Origin: CALEUX01 sp964521525
Lineage (GTDB): Bacteria; Bacteroidota; Bacteroidia; Bacteroidales; Marinilabiliaceae
Direction of reading: 5' to 3'
DNA: 22,606 bases
Assembly (NCBI GenBank): GCA_964521525.1
Contig: CAZFTD010000042.1
Span: 1 to 22,606 of the forward strand
Shown: positions 14,988 to 22,556 of the stretch, piece after piece
How positions within the stretch are numbered: the stretch's first letter is position 1
Layout of the letters: the number at the start of each line of letters is the position of its first letter
Program-made: the position numbers and the translations under genes
Notes under the pieces: model-generated
Database searches by the model: none
Told to the model about the DNA's origin: nothing
The model's input: only the letters and a program-made list of their open reading frames with translations

Positions 14988-16895
14988 TTACTTTACTTCT
15001 TCAAAATCAACATCGGTTACTTCATCGCTTTTGTTGCCACCTGATGATTGCTGTTGCTGTCCGGCATCACCTTGTGGTTGTCCGCCCTGAGCCTGACTTG
15101 CATTGTACATCTCTTGCGAAGCAGCCTGAAATACGGTGTTCAACTCAGCAGTTGCCTTGTCAATAGCATCAATATCCTGATTTTTATGCGCTTCCTTAAG
15201 TTTGCCAAGAGCTGCCTCAATAGGAGCTTTCTTATCGGCAGGTATTTTATCGCCAAACTCTTTCAGTTGCTTTTCAGTTTGGAAAATCAAACTGTCGGCC
15301 ATATTCAGTTTGTCAATACGCGCTTTGGCTTGTTTATCGCTTTCGGCATTGGCAGCAGCCTCTTCTTTCATTTTTTTGATTTCAGCATCTGACAAACCTG
15401 ACGAAGCTTCAATGCGAATGCTCTGCTCTTTGCCGGTACCTTTATCTTTGGCGGTTACATGAAGGATGCCATTGGCATCAATATCAAAGGTAACTTCAAT
15501 TTGAGGTACGCCGCGTGGTGCCGGTGGAATGCTGTCGAGGTGGAAGCGGCCAATGGTTTTGTTGTCGCGTGCCATAGGACGTTCGCCTTGCAGCACGTGA
15601 ATTTCAACCGATGGCTGGTTGTCAGAAGCGGTTGTAAAGGTTTCCGATTTTTTGGTTGGAATGGTGGTATTCGACTCAATTAAGCGGGTCATAACGCCAC
15701 CCATAGTTTCGATACCCAACGAAAGCGGAGTAACATCCAACAACAGTACATCTTTAACCTCACCGGTTAAAACACCGCCCTGAATGGCTGCTCCAACAGC
15801 TACAACCTCATCAGGATTAACACCTTTTGATGGCTTTTTACCAAAGAAATCTTCCACCAATTTCTGAATGGCCGGAATACGGGTTGAACCACCAACCAGT
15901 ATCACCTCATCAATTTCAGAGGCTGTTAACCCGGCATCTTTCAATGCCTGACGACATGGTTCTAAGGCTCTCTGAATTAAACCGTCGGCCAGTTGTTCAA
16001 ATTGCGCTCTGGTGAGTGTTTTTACCAGGTGTTTTGGAATGCCATCAACCGGCATAATATATGGCAGGTTAATTTCAGTAGTGGTTGAGCTTGACAGTTC
16101 AATTTTGGCTTTTTCGGCAGCATCTTTCAAACGTTGCAAGGCCATTGGGTCTTTACGAAGATCAATGCCCTCTTCTTTTTTAAACTCTTCGGCCAGCCAA
16201 TTTATAATTACATCGTCGAAGTCGTCGCCACCCAGATGGGTATCGCCATTGGTCGATTTTACCTCAAAAACACCATCGCCAAGCTCCAACACGCTGATAT
16301 CGAAAGTACCGCCACCAAGGTCGAACACGGCAACTTTCATATCGCGGTTCATTTTATCCAATCCGTAAGCCAACGAAGCGGCGGTGGGTTCGTTTATGAT
16401 ACGACGAACTTTTAACCCTGCAATTTCACCGGCTTCTTTAGTAGCCTGACGCTGGGCATCGTTAAAATAGGCCGGAACCGTAATAACGGCTTCGGATACT
16501 TCCTGTCCAAGATAATCCTCGGCAGTTTTCTTCATTTTCTGAAGAATCATAGCCGAAATTTCCTGAGGTGAAAACAACCGATCGTCAATTTTTACACGGG
16601 GGGTATTGTTATCACCTTTAACAACAGAATAAGGTACACGTTTTATTTCGTTGGGAATCTCATCGAACATGGTTCCCATAAAACGCTTAATTGAATATAT
16701 CGTCTTTTTTGGATTGGTAATTGCCTGACGTTTGGCAGGATCGCCAACTTTACGTTCTCCGTTTTCAACAAATGCCACAATTGAAGGCGTGGTTCTTTTT
16801 CCTTCGCTGTTTGGAATAACTACGGCCTCGTTTCCTTCCATTACAGAAACGCAGGAGTTGGTTGTTCCAAGGTCTATTCCTATTATTTTTCCCAT
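14988..16895 (-). CDS. dnaK: Chaperone DnaK (Hsp70)
   Basis: 635 residues. ATP-dependent Hsp70 chaperone that binds exposed hydrophobic peptides and works with DnaJ and GrpE. The nucleotide-binding domain (about 1-380) shows GIDLGTTNSCVSVMEG, the motif VFDLGGGTFDISVLELGDG and VILVGGSTRIPAIQKLV. The interdomain linker DVLLLDVTPLSLGIET precedes the substrate-binding domain, the helical lid, a Q/G-rich tail, and an end in DVDFEEVK. No dnaJ or grpE lies next to it, so it is a stand-alone unit with its own terminator. No CIRCE element is seen upstream. A weak -24/-12-like sequence is listed separately. Confidence 0.98.
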   Translation of the reverse strand: MGKIIGIDLGTTNSCVSVMEGNEAVVIPNSEGKRTTPSIVAFVENGERKVGDPAKRQAITNPKKTIYSIKRFMGTMFDEIPNEIKRVPYSVVKGDNNTPRVKIDDRLFSPQEISAMILQKMKKTAEDYLGQEVSEAVITVPAYFNDAQRQATKEAGEIAGLKVRRIINEPTAASLAYGLDKMNRDMKVAVFDLGGGTFDISVLELGDGVFEVKSTNGDTHLGGDDFDDVIINWLAEEFKKEEGIDLRKDPMALQRLKDAAEKAKIELSSSTTTEINLPYIMPVDGIPKHLVKTLTRAQFEQLADGLIQRALEPCRQALKDAGLTASEIDEVILVGGSTRIPAIQKLVEDFFGKKPSKGVNPDEVVAVGAAIQGGVLTGEVKDVLLLDVTPLSLGIETMGGVMTRLIESNTTIPTKKSETFTTASDNQPSVEIHVLQGERPMARDNKTIGRFHLDSIPPAPRGVPQIEVTFDIDANGILHVTAKDKGTGKEQSIRIEASSGLSDAEIKKMKEEAAANAESDKQAKARIDKLNMADSLIFQTEKQLKEFGDKIPADKKAPIEAALGKLKEAHKNQDIDAIDKATAELNTVFQAASQEMYNASQAQGGQPQGDAGQQQQSSGGNKSDEVTDVDFEEVK

Positions 16896-16947
16896 TGGTA
16901 GTGTAAATTATAATGTTTTAAAATATTCCGTTTAACTGGCATGGGTA

Positions 16948-16964
16948 GCACAAAGGTTATGCCA
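16948..16964 (-). promoter_or_regulatory. Possible sigma-54-like -24/-12 sequence upstream of dnaK
   Basis: On the minus strand the sequence TGGCATAACCTTTGTGC lies about 52 bases before the dnaK ATG. It matches the TGGCAYRNNNNTTGCW consensus well at the -24 half and the TTG, but has GTG in place of GC at the -12 half. That mismatch is at an important position. The call is a candidate only. Confidence 0.3.
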
Positions 16965-17218
16965 TTGCCAATATTTGGCTTTCAACGGAAATTATGACAT
17001 CGAAAAATGGAAAAGATGTAGAAATATGACAGAAACAAAGTGACAATTCGTCAGAACAGACCAAAATAACAAAAGGCATAACAACAAGATATAAAAACAG
17101 AGTTGCCTATATTTTTATACAATGCTGATACGCCTTTTTGCCGAAATAAACCCTTAATATCTTGTTTCTATAAAAGATTATTAGATATTTAGGAGCGAGG
17201 CATGGCGTTTCCGACAAA

Positions 17219-17318
17219 NNNNNNNNNNNNNNNNNNNNNNNNNNNNNNNNNNNNNNNNNNNNNNNNNNNNNNNNNNNNNNNNNNNNNNNNNNNNNNNNNN
17301 NNNNNNNNNNNNNNNNNN
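17219..17318. other. Assembly gap of exactly 100 N
   Basis: One hundred consecutive N, the customary size for a scaffold gap of unknown true length. It removes most of the rubrerythrin gene. Sequence left of it (17189-17218) reads in the minus direction FVGNAMPRS and stop, which is not the rubredoxin-like C-terminus expected of rubrerythrin, so the gap may hide more than the missing part of one gene. Confidence 0.97.
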
Positions 17319-17446
17319 ATTTGACGAAAACCTTCCTTACGTGCCTGACTGGCAAACATGGTGTAACGGTTACGCGCCTGCGATTCGCCGGCAAATGCTT
17401 TAAGCAGATTTTTTTCGGTTTCAGTACCTTTCAAACTTTTTTCCAT
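17319..17446 (-). CDS. Rubrerythrin, N-terminal part (interrupted by gap)
   Basis: Forty-two residues from the ATG at 17444-17446 are visible before the gap: MEKSLKGTETEKNLLKAF, then AGESQARNRYTMFASQARKEGFRQ in two pieces. This is the first helix of the ferritin-like diiron domain of rubrerythrin, with E21 in AGES as the first iron ligand. Rubrerythrins reduce hydrogen peroxide in anaerobes and microaerophiles with electrons from rubredoxin or NAD(P)H systems. The remaining helices and the usual C-terminal rubredoxin-like FeS4 domain are hidden. Whether the gene is intact cannot be told. Its presence, with bcp nearby, points to a lifestyle at low oxygen with peroxide defence. Confidence 0.85.
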
Positions 17447-17716
17447 GGTATTTTAATTTTAAATTTTTCAAAAGTCGAATTTACCACAAGAAATATTGAG
17501 AATGAAAATAAATAAGGGTTGGGGAGCGGAGACAGGAGAAGGGATACAGGAGGTGAAGCGAAGCGGAATTCCGTGTAAAGGAACGGAAAGAGGGATTAAG
17601 GATGCCGCAGACAGGAAACCGAAAACCGGACGATTTCATTTGTCTTATTCTGATAAACCAGAACTACGCCATGCTTCGCATCTAAAACTCTTAAAATCTA
17701 AAGCTCTATTGTCTAT

Positions 17717-18547
17717 TTAAGTCAACTTGATTCCGTCATTCTGGATATCAATCATCCGCTTTTTATATAACCCTCCCACTGCCTTTTTAAAGTTTTTCTT
17801 GCTCATGCCAAAAATCCGGGCAATTTCGTTGGGCTCGTTTTTATCGGTTACAGGTAAAAAACCCTTATTTTGCTTGAGTTTATCGAGAATTATTTCTGAA
17901 ATATCATCAATTTTCTCGTATCCTGGTTTTTCAAGCAGTAAGTCTATTTTATCATCTTCACGCACTTTTTGTATGTAACCGGTAACTTTATCTCCTATTT
18001 TTAGTGATTTAAAAACCTGATTGTTATACAGCATTCCTGAATGAATGCCGTTAACAATGGCTTTAAATCCCAAATCGGTGCGCGATGCAATCATCAATTG
18101 AACCTGCTCGCCGGGTTCATATTGGGGAGGCAAATTATCGAGAAACTTATCAATTTTGGCCGATGCTACAATGCGTTTGGTATTATCGTCGAGGTAAACA
18201 TGTACCAGGTAATGTTTCCCTGTTTCCATTTTTTGTTGTTGCTCGCTAAAAGGCACTAACAAATCCTTAGATAAGCCCCAGTCGAGAAAAGCACCAACTT
18301 TTGTAACTGCAACAGCCTTCATCAAAGCAAAATCGCCTACCTGCGCCAATGGTACCTCAGTGGTAGCTATTAGTCTGTCTTCCGAATCAAGATAAACAAA
18401 AACATCAAGTTCATCTCCTACCGAAATATTTTCAGGCACATACCGGTTGGGCACCAGCAAATCGCCGAGCGTATCACCATCGAGATAAAGACCAATAGAC
18501 ACTTTACGCAATATCTTTAACCGATTAATTTTTCCAATTTGAACCAT
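17717..18547 (-). CDS. CvfB-like S1 RNA-binding protein
   Basis: 276 residues matching the CvfB/YitL family. The N-terminal segment about 1-65 is an S1-like fold (GLYLDGDTLGDLLVPNRYVP), the second S1 domain about 66-140 has VGAFLDWGLSKDLLVPFSEQ, and a third about 145-210 has GFKAIVNGIHSGMLYNNQVF. The C-terminal part about 220-276 is a winged-helix-like domain (FGMSKKNFKKAVGGLYKK). S. aureus CvfB binds RNA and affects virulence gene expression; in Bacteroidota its role is not established. ATG 18547 gives the usual N-terminus MVQIGKINRLKI. It lies 154 bases after the recA stop and 270 bases before the rubrerythrin start; its operon membership is unclear. Confidence 0.88.
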   Translation of the reverse strand: MVQIGKINRLKILRKVSIGLYLDGDTLGDLLVPNRYVPENISVGDELDVFVYLDSEDRLIATTEVPLAQVGDFALMKAVAVTKVGAFLDWGLSKDLLVPFSEQQQKMETGKHYLVHVYLDDNTKRIVASAKIDKFLDNLPPQYEPGEQVQLMIASRTDLGFKAIVNGIHSGMLYNNQVFKSLKIGDKVTGYIQKVREDDKIDLLLEKPGYEKIDDISEIILDKLKQNKGFLPVTDKNEPNEIARIFGMSKKNFKKAVGGLYKKRMIDIQNDGIKLT

Positions 18548-18701
18548 TGTCTGTTATAAATAAGAAACTCCAAAACCAAACAGAGAATGCATAAAAGGCA
18601 GCAACTGATAATCGCGATTGATGCGCAACCGGAATACCGACCTGCACCTGTTACTAATTACTCCATCAGGTTATGAAGCTTCTGAATATATTATATTTCA
18701 A

Positions 18702-19724
18702 TTATTTTTTAGCAGATGCAGCAATGCTGTCAATAATTTTCTTTTCCAGTTCATCAGAAAGTTCCGGATTGTCGCGAATCAGGTCTTTAACAGCTTCGCG
18801 CCCCTGGCCGAGTTTTGTTTCGCCATAGCTGAACCAGGAGCCACTTTTCTTGATAACACCCATTTCCACGCCCAAGTCAACAATTTCGCCAACTTTTGAA
18901 ATGCCCTCGCCATACATAATATCGAACTCAGCCTTCCGGAATGGGGGAGCTACTTTATTTTTCACCACCTTAACGCGGGTTGAGCTTCCAACCACTTCTT
19001 CGCCATCTTTGAGTTGAGAAACCTTTCTGATGTCGAGCCTGATGGATGCATAAAATTTCAGTGCATTACCACCGGTTGTGGTTTCCGGGTTTCCAAACAT
19101 TACACCAATTTTTTCGCGCAACTGATTAATAAATATACAGCAGGTATTGGTTTTGCTGATGCTGGCGGTAAGTTTTCGCAATGCCTGCGACATGAGCCTG
19201 GCCTGCAATCCCACCTTGTTCTCGCCCATTTCACCCTCAATTTCAGCTTTTGGGGTTAAAGCTGCAACAGAGTCAACCACTACCAAATCAACAGCCGAAG
19301 AACGGATTAACTGGTCGGCAATTTCGAGTGCTTGCTCACCGTTATCGGGTTGAGAAATCAACAGGTTTTCGATGTCAACACCTAATTTTTCGGCATAAAA
19401 ACGGTCAAAAGCATGTTCTGCATCAATAATGGCCGCAATGCCTCCCTGTTTTTGCACCTCGGCTATGGCATGAATGGCCAATGTTGTTTTACCGGATGAT
19501 TCGGGGCCGAAAATTTCAACCACCCTACCACGCGGATAACCGCCAACGCCAAGGGCCAGGTTGAGTGTTACAGAACCGGATGGAATAACCGGCACGCTTT
19601 CTACAATATTATCGCCCAAACGCATAATAGTACCCTTACCATAGGATTTGTCGATTTTCTCCATGGTAAGTTGAAGGGCCTTCAGTTTTTCCTGATTGAC
19701 TTTACTCTCTTTTTGTTCTGACAT
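18702..19724 (-). CDS. recA: Recombinase RecA
   Basis: 340 residues. RecA polymerises on single-stranded DNA, drives strand exchange, and activates LexA cleavage where an SOS system exists. The Walker A motif GPESSGKT is at 73-80, followed by IDAEHAFDRFYAEKLGV, the Walker B-type LVVVDSVAAL, the L1 loop region GEMGENKVGLQARLMSQALRK (in part), and the L2 region with GNPETTTGGNALKFYASIRLD. In the fork DAEHAFD, many RecA have DAEHALD, a mild substitution. The gene follows bcp by 17 bases and is probably co-transcribed with it. No SOS box is recognised, and none could be expected immediately before it if it is an internal operon gene. Confidence 0.98.
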   Translation of the reverse strand: MSEQKESKVNQEKLKALQLTMEKIDKSYGKGTIMRLGDNIVESVPVIPSGSVTLNLALGVGGYPRGRVVEIFGPESSGKTTLAIHAIAEVQKQGGIAAIIDAEHAFDRFYAEKLGVDIENLLISQPDNGEQALEIADQLIRSSAVDLVVVDSVAALTPKAEIEGEMGENKVGLQARLMSQALRKLTASISKTNTCCIFINQLREKIGVMFGNPETTTGGNALKFYASIRLDIRKVSQLKDGEEVVGSSTRVKVVKNKVAPPFRKAEFDIMYGEGISKVGEIVDLGVEMGVIKKSGSWFSYGETKLGQGREAVKDLIRDNPELSDELEKKIIDSIAASAKK

Positions 19725-19741
19725 GGTAATAGTTTCGTATT

Positions 19742-20206
19742 TTAAAAATTCAACGCTTTAAATATTTGATCAGAATGATTTTTTGTATCAACCTTGGTAA
19801 TTATTTTTTCAATGATACCTTCTTCATCAATAATAAATGTAGTTCTGTTTACACCCATATAGGTTTTGCCATACATCGATTTTTCGCCCCAAACATCATA
19901 ATCTTTAAGGATTTTCTGCTCTGTATCGGCAATCAGGTTAAACTGCAATCCAAATTTATCGATAAATTTCCGGTGCGAAGCCTCTCCGTCGGGACTAACA
20001 CCAATAACTTCAAACCCATTAACCTGAAAATTTCCATAATTATCGTTTAAATCACAGGCTTCGGCGGTACATCCGGGGGTATTATCTTTGGGGTAAAAGT
20101 ACAAAACAACTTTCTTACCTTTGAAATCTTGCAATGAAATTATCTCTCCATTTTGGTTTTTTCCTGAAAAAACCGGCGCCTTCATACCTTCTTTCAACTT
20201 AGTCAT
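19742..20206 (-). CDS. bcp: Thiol peroxidase of the Bcp/PrxQ family
   Basis: 154 residues, normal for Bcp. It reduces hydrogen peroxide and organic hydroperoxides using thioredoxin. The peroxidatic cysteine is C46 and the resolving cysteine C51 in PKDNTPGCTAEACDLND, positions equivalent to E. coli C45 and C50. Other family features are VVLYFYPKD, VIGVSPDGEASHRKFIDKF, and the motif MYGKTYMGVNRTTFIIDEEG. It starts the bcp-recA pair. A CAAAAATA at 20228-20235, the reverse complement of a TAnnTTTG box, lies 22 bases upstream and could be its -7 element, but no matching -33 element is seen. Confidence 0.95.
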   Translation of the reverse strand: MTKLKEGMKAPVFSGKNQNGEIISLQDFKGKKVVLYFYPKDNTPGCTAEACDLNDNYGNFQVNGFEVIGVSPDGEASHRKFIDKFGLQFNLIADTEQKILKDYDVWGEKSMYGKTYMGVNRTTFIIDEEGIIEKIITKVDTKNHSDQIFKALNF

Positions 20207-20545
20207 AATTGTATCAGTTTAGAATTTCAAAAATAACAGTTGTACCTGGCTATTTGTTGCTGTTAAGTTCATCAACGAGATTAAGTATAAGAAAAATATC
20301 GGCAATTTTAATCTTAAGCCAAAACGACCACCGTTAAATTACACAAAAAGTTAGAACTAAAAAACCAGAACCAAGCAATTAAAAATCAAGAAGAATATTA
20401 ATTCAGAACAACTTCATAAATTTAATCTAAATCTGCTAAATAAAAAAATGGGCAGGAAAATGGTTTGTGAAGGAGAAGTGGGTTGCCATTTTTGGGCGGA
20501 TGAAATGGACAGATTAGGAATAATTTTAAATTATTTGTAAAATAT

Positions 20546-20558
20546 GTAGTATAACTAC
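20546..20558. promoter_or_regulatory. Inverted repeat, possible AbiEi operator copy 1
   Basis: GTAGTATAACTAC has perfect 5-base arms around ATA. A second copy, differing at 2 of 13 bases, lies 84 bases downstream at 20630-20642. AbiEi proteins are known to repress their own operon through inverted repeats, so the pair is a natural candidate. That these particular repeats are bound is inference. Confidence 0.5.
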
Positions 20559-20610
20559 TTTTATTGTGATATTTTTAAATATTTAAAGCAATAAGTTGTA
20601 TTATTATTTT

Positions 20611-20618
20611 TATATTTG
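20611..20618 (+). promoter_or_regulatory. Possible -7 box of abiE promoter (TATATTTG)
   Basis: TATATTTG matches TAnnTTTG and ends 16 bases before the abiEi ATG, implying a very short leader. It lies between the two inverted repeats. No convincing -33 TTTG element is at the expected distance. Confidence 0.4.
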
Positions 20619-20629
20619 TCGCAAATAAA

Positions 20630-20642
20630 ATAGTATGACTAC
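20630..20642. promoter_or_regulatory. Inverted repeat, possible AbiEi operator copy 2, over the start codon
   Basis: ATAGTATGACTAC agrees with copy 1 at 11 of 13 positions; its TAGT and ACTA arms flank the ATG start codon (20635-20637) of abiEi itself. A repressor bound here would block early transcription, and the arms could also fold weakly in the mRNA. Confidence 0.45.
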
Positions 20643-21402
20643 TAATAATAAGTCATTTTTAAAATTACTATTTAGATTGTTACAACCAGGTTGTGTTTTA
20701 ACTGCTGATTGGTTGGAGAAAAATGGAATCAATCGCAACTTGCAGAACTACTATCTTAAGAGTGGTTGGCTTGAAACCGTTGGTCGGGGCGCTTATAAAA
20801 AGCCGGACGATGTTGTTTTGTGGCCTGGCGCATTGAATGCGATACAAAAGCAAACAGAAATAAAGATACATGTAGGTGGATTGTCTGCCTTGGCATTGCA
20901 GGGGCTTAGTCATTATTTCAGGATGAGCGATGAATCATTACATCTGTTTTCGCCATTAAGAACCAAACTCCCTAAATGGTTTACGGATTGTGATTGGAAA
21001 TTGGACATACTGCATTACCAAAGTTCCTTTTTGCCTCTGGATTCCGGAATCAAAGAAATGGAGCAGAATCAAATCCTTTTAAATTTATCTGCTCCGGAAA
21101 GGGCTATTATGGAGTGTTTATACCTGGCACCACAAAAAATGGATTTAACAGAATGTTATCACATATTTGAAGGCCTGGTAAATTTAAAGCCCAAACTGGT
21201 TAATGAACTTTTATCTCAATGTAATTCAGTAAAAGTAAAACGTTTGTTTCTGTATATGGCAGAGAAAACGAACCACCAGTGGTTTCAATTCCTAAAGACC
21301 GATGAGATAAATATTGGAACCGGTAACCGTATGCTTACAGAAAAAGGGGTTTACATTTCAAAATATTTAATATCAGTACCCAAAGAATTAGCAGAGTTAT
21401 GA
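20635..21402 (+). CDS. abiEi: AbiEi-family antitoxin/repressor
   Basis: 255 residues. Type IV antitoxin of the AbiE phage-abortive system. The N-terminal winged-helix domain (about 1-90) shows TADWLEKNGINRNLQNYYL, then GWLETVGRGAYKKP; the C-terminal domain (about 90-255) includes HVGGLSALALQGLSHYF and LLNLSAPERAIMECLYLAP. In characterised systems AbiEi represses the operon through its N-terminal domain and neutralises the nucleotidyltransferase AbiEii without direct contact. Its stop overlaps the abiEii start by four bases (ATGA at 21399-21402), which points to coupled translation. The ORF is intact, while the toxin gene is broken. An AT-rich promoter region with two inverted repeats precedes it. 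The name follows from the fold and the neighbour, not from an experiment in this organism. Confidence 0.87.
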   Translation: MTTNNKSFLKLLFRLLQPGCVLTADWLEKNGINRNLQNYYLKSGWLETVGRGAYKKPDDVVLWPGALNAIQKQTEIKIHVGGLSALALQGLSHYFRMSDESLHLFSPLRTKLPKWFTDCDWKLDILHYQSSFLPLDSGIKEMEQNQILLNLSAPERAIMECLYLAPQKMDLTECYHIFEGLVNLKPKLVNELLSQCNSVKVKRLFLYMAEKTNHQWFQFLKTDEINIGTGNRMLTEKGVYISKYLISVPKELAEL

Positions 21403-22323
21403 TAGCACCAATCTATAGAGCACAGGTAAATTTATTATTACAGGTATTACCTTATGTTTCCAAAGAGACCATTTTTGCGCTTAAGGGCGGTACTGACATT
21501 AATCTTTTTGTACGGGAAATGCCTCGTTTGTTTGTAGAAATCGACCTCACATATCTTCCAATTGATTCTCGCGATGACGCATTGAGAAACATTGAGGGGG
21601 ATTGAACCGGATTAAAACTGATATGAAAAAAAATGTGCAAGATGTAACAGTCCACACAGTACCATTAAATGACGAAACAGATGTCAAGCTAAATGTTCAG
21701 GGTAAAAACGCCCAGATTAAGTTAGAGGTGAATACCATTACGCGTGGACATATATTTCCCCCGCAGTTACTGCAGGTGGTCGATTCTGGTCAGGAAGAAT
21801 TTGGCAAGTTTGCAGTCATCAACGTGGTAGCATTGGCCGAATTGTACGGCGGTAAGATTTGTGCAGCCATAGACAGGCAGCATCCTCGTGACGTGTTTGA
21901 TGTAAAACTACTGTTCGAAAATGAAGGTATTACCAATGAAACTTGGGATGGGGTAAAATTGGATTGATAAGTCATTACAAGCCTATTAATGAACTTCTTT
22001 TCCCAATTCTAAAGGACCAAAAGTCCGCTTTTGACAATCAATTTGCCGGAATGACCTCGGTTAAATTTTCATACGATGATTATATCCAAACCAGAACTGT
22101 CCTTATTGAAATACTTCAAAACAGATTAACTGCAGATGACATAAAGTTCCTTCTGAGCTTTGAGCAAGGAGAACCGGACTGGAATTTATTTCCACTTCCA
22201 ATTTTAAAAGACCTGCCAGCCATTAAATGGAAGTTGCTGAATTTTGAGAAACTTAAAAGAAACAATCCTAAGAAACACAATCTTTGGGTTGAGAAACTTT
22301 CTCAGAGCCTTGAAAAGAAGTGA
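21399..22323 (+). pseudogene. abiEii: AbiEii nucleotidyltransferase toxin gene with two frameshifts
   Basis: Three consecutive frames together give about 308 residues collinear with AbiEii/DUF1814 toxins. Part 1 (21399-about 21600) has the nucleotidyltransferase motif LKGGTDINLFVREMPRLF followed by VEIDLTYLP. Part 2 (about 21602-21950) includes NRIKTDMKKNV, then LEVNTITRGHIFPPQL and YGGKICAAIDRQHPRDVFDV. Part 3 (about 21955-22323) includes LISHYKPINELLFPIL and LLSFEQGEPDWNLF. Each shift equals loss of one base: one G in the run at 21596-21600 and one A in the run at 21955-21958, which would restore EGGLNRIK and DGVKIGLISHYKP. The motif D-x-D is E47-I-D49, so the first metal-ligand Asp is Glu. 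The changes could be true decay or homopolymer sequencing errors. Confidence 0.82.
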
Positions 22324-22339
22324 TGCAGAAAATAATTTT

Positions 22340-22471
22340 TTATTTTCTTTTATCCTCAGCATCTGCGGGTAAAGCGATGAGGTTACACATTTCCCGAAGA
22401 CGTGAACGCACCCTGAAGCCATAAATGGATTCAATTTCATCGGCTGAAAGGGGGGGGGAATGGATTACCAT
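22340..22471 (-). CDS. Small unidentified ORF with a nine-base C tract
   Basis: A 43-codon minus-strand frame opens with ATG at 22469-22471, immediately after a stop codon, and ends at TAA (22340-22342). It encodes MVIHSPPLSADEIESIYGF, then RVRSRLREMCNLIALPADAEDKRK. The part from LSADEIES on looks like ordinary protein with predicted helices. Codons 5-8 are built on nine consecutive C on the minus strand (nine G at 22450-22458), so a one-base slip would change the frame. I do not recognise the family. It may be a real small gene or the end of a decayed one. It lies between the broken abiEii gene and the tRNA terminator. Confidence 0.35.
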   Translation of the reverse strand: MVIHSPPLSADEIESIYGFRVRSRLREMCNLIALPADAEDKRK

Positions 22472-22499
22472 TCAATTTGAATCAAACCACAAAAAACAA

Positions 22500-22533
22500 A
22501 AAACCCTGCAAATCATACAATTTGCAGGGTTTT
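22500..22533 (-). terminator. Strong hairpin terminator after tRNA-Pro
   Basis: AAAACCCTGCAAAT (22500-22513) pairs perfectly over 14 bases with ATTTGCAGGGTTTT (22520-22533) around the loop CATACA. On the minus strand it is followed by a T-rich stretch (TTGTTTTTTG), as expected for an intrinsic terminator of the leftward tRNA gene 24 bases away. Confidence 0.88.
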
Positions 22534-22556
22534 AATTTTGTTTAAATTTAATTTTG

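Larger units (their letters stand above)
20207..20634. other. AT-rich intergenic region before the AbiE module
   Basis: This 428-base divergent spacer lies between bcp (leftward) and abiEi (rightward). It is AT-rich apart from a G-rich patch at about 20448-20520, where a 30-codon ATG frame is present but not convincing. It holds a 13-base inverted repeat at 20546-20558 and a TATATTTG box at 20611-20618, both listed separately. No tRNA-like or attachment-site sequence is visible. Confidence 0.6.

Noticed and set aside
15455..16415. Several open frames on both strands inside dnaK
   Set aside because: They are shadows of a highly conserved, GC-richer gene; their products have no family resemblance.
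16896..17100. CIRCE heat-shock operator before dnaK
   Set aside because: No TTAGCACTC-N9-GAGTGCTAA-like inverted repeat is present.
17500..17640. Purine-rich spacer with AAGCGAAGCGGAATTCCG-type sequence that could be a miniature element
   Set aside because: Only a short palindrome (CGGAATTCCG) is visible; no terminal inverted repeats or second copy are found.
20448..20540. Thirty-codon + strand ORF (starting MGRKMVCEGEVG) in the spacer before abiEi
   Set aside because: It is short, has no recognisable family or promoter, and one such frame is expected by chance in a 428-base spacer. The G-rich patch is still unexplained.
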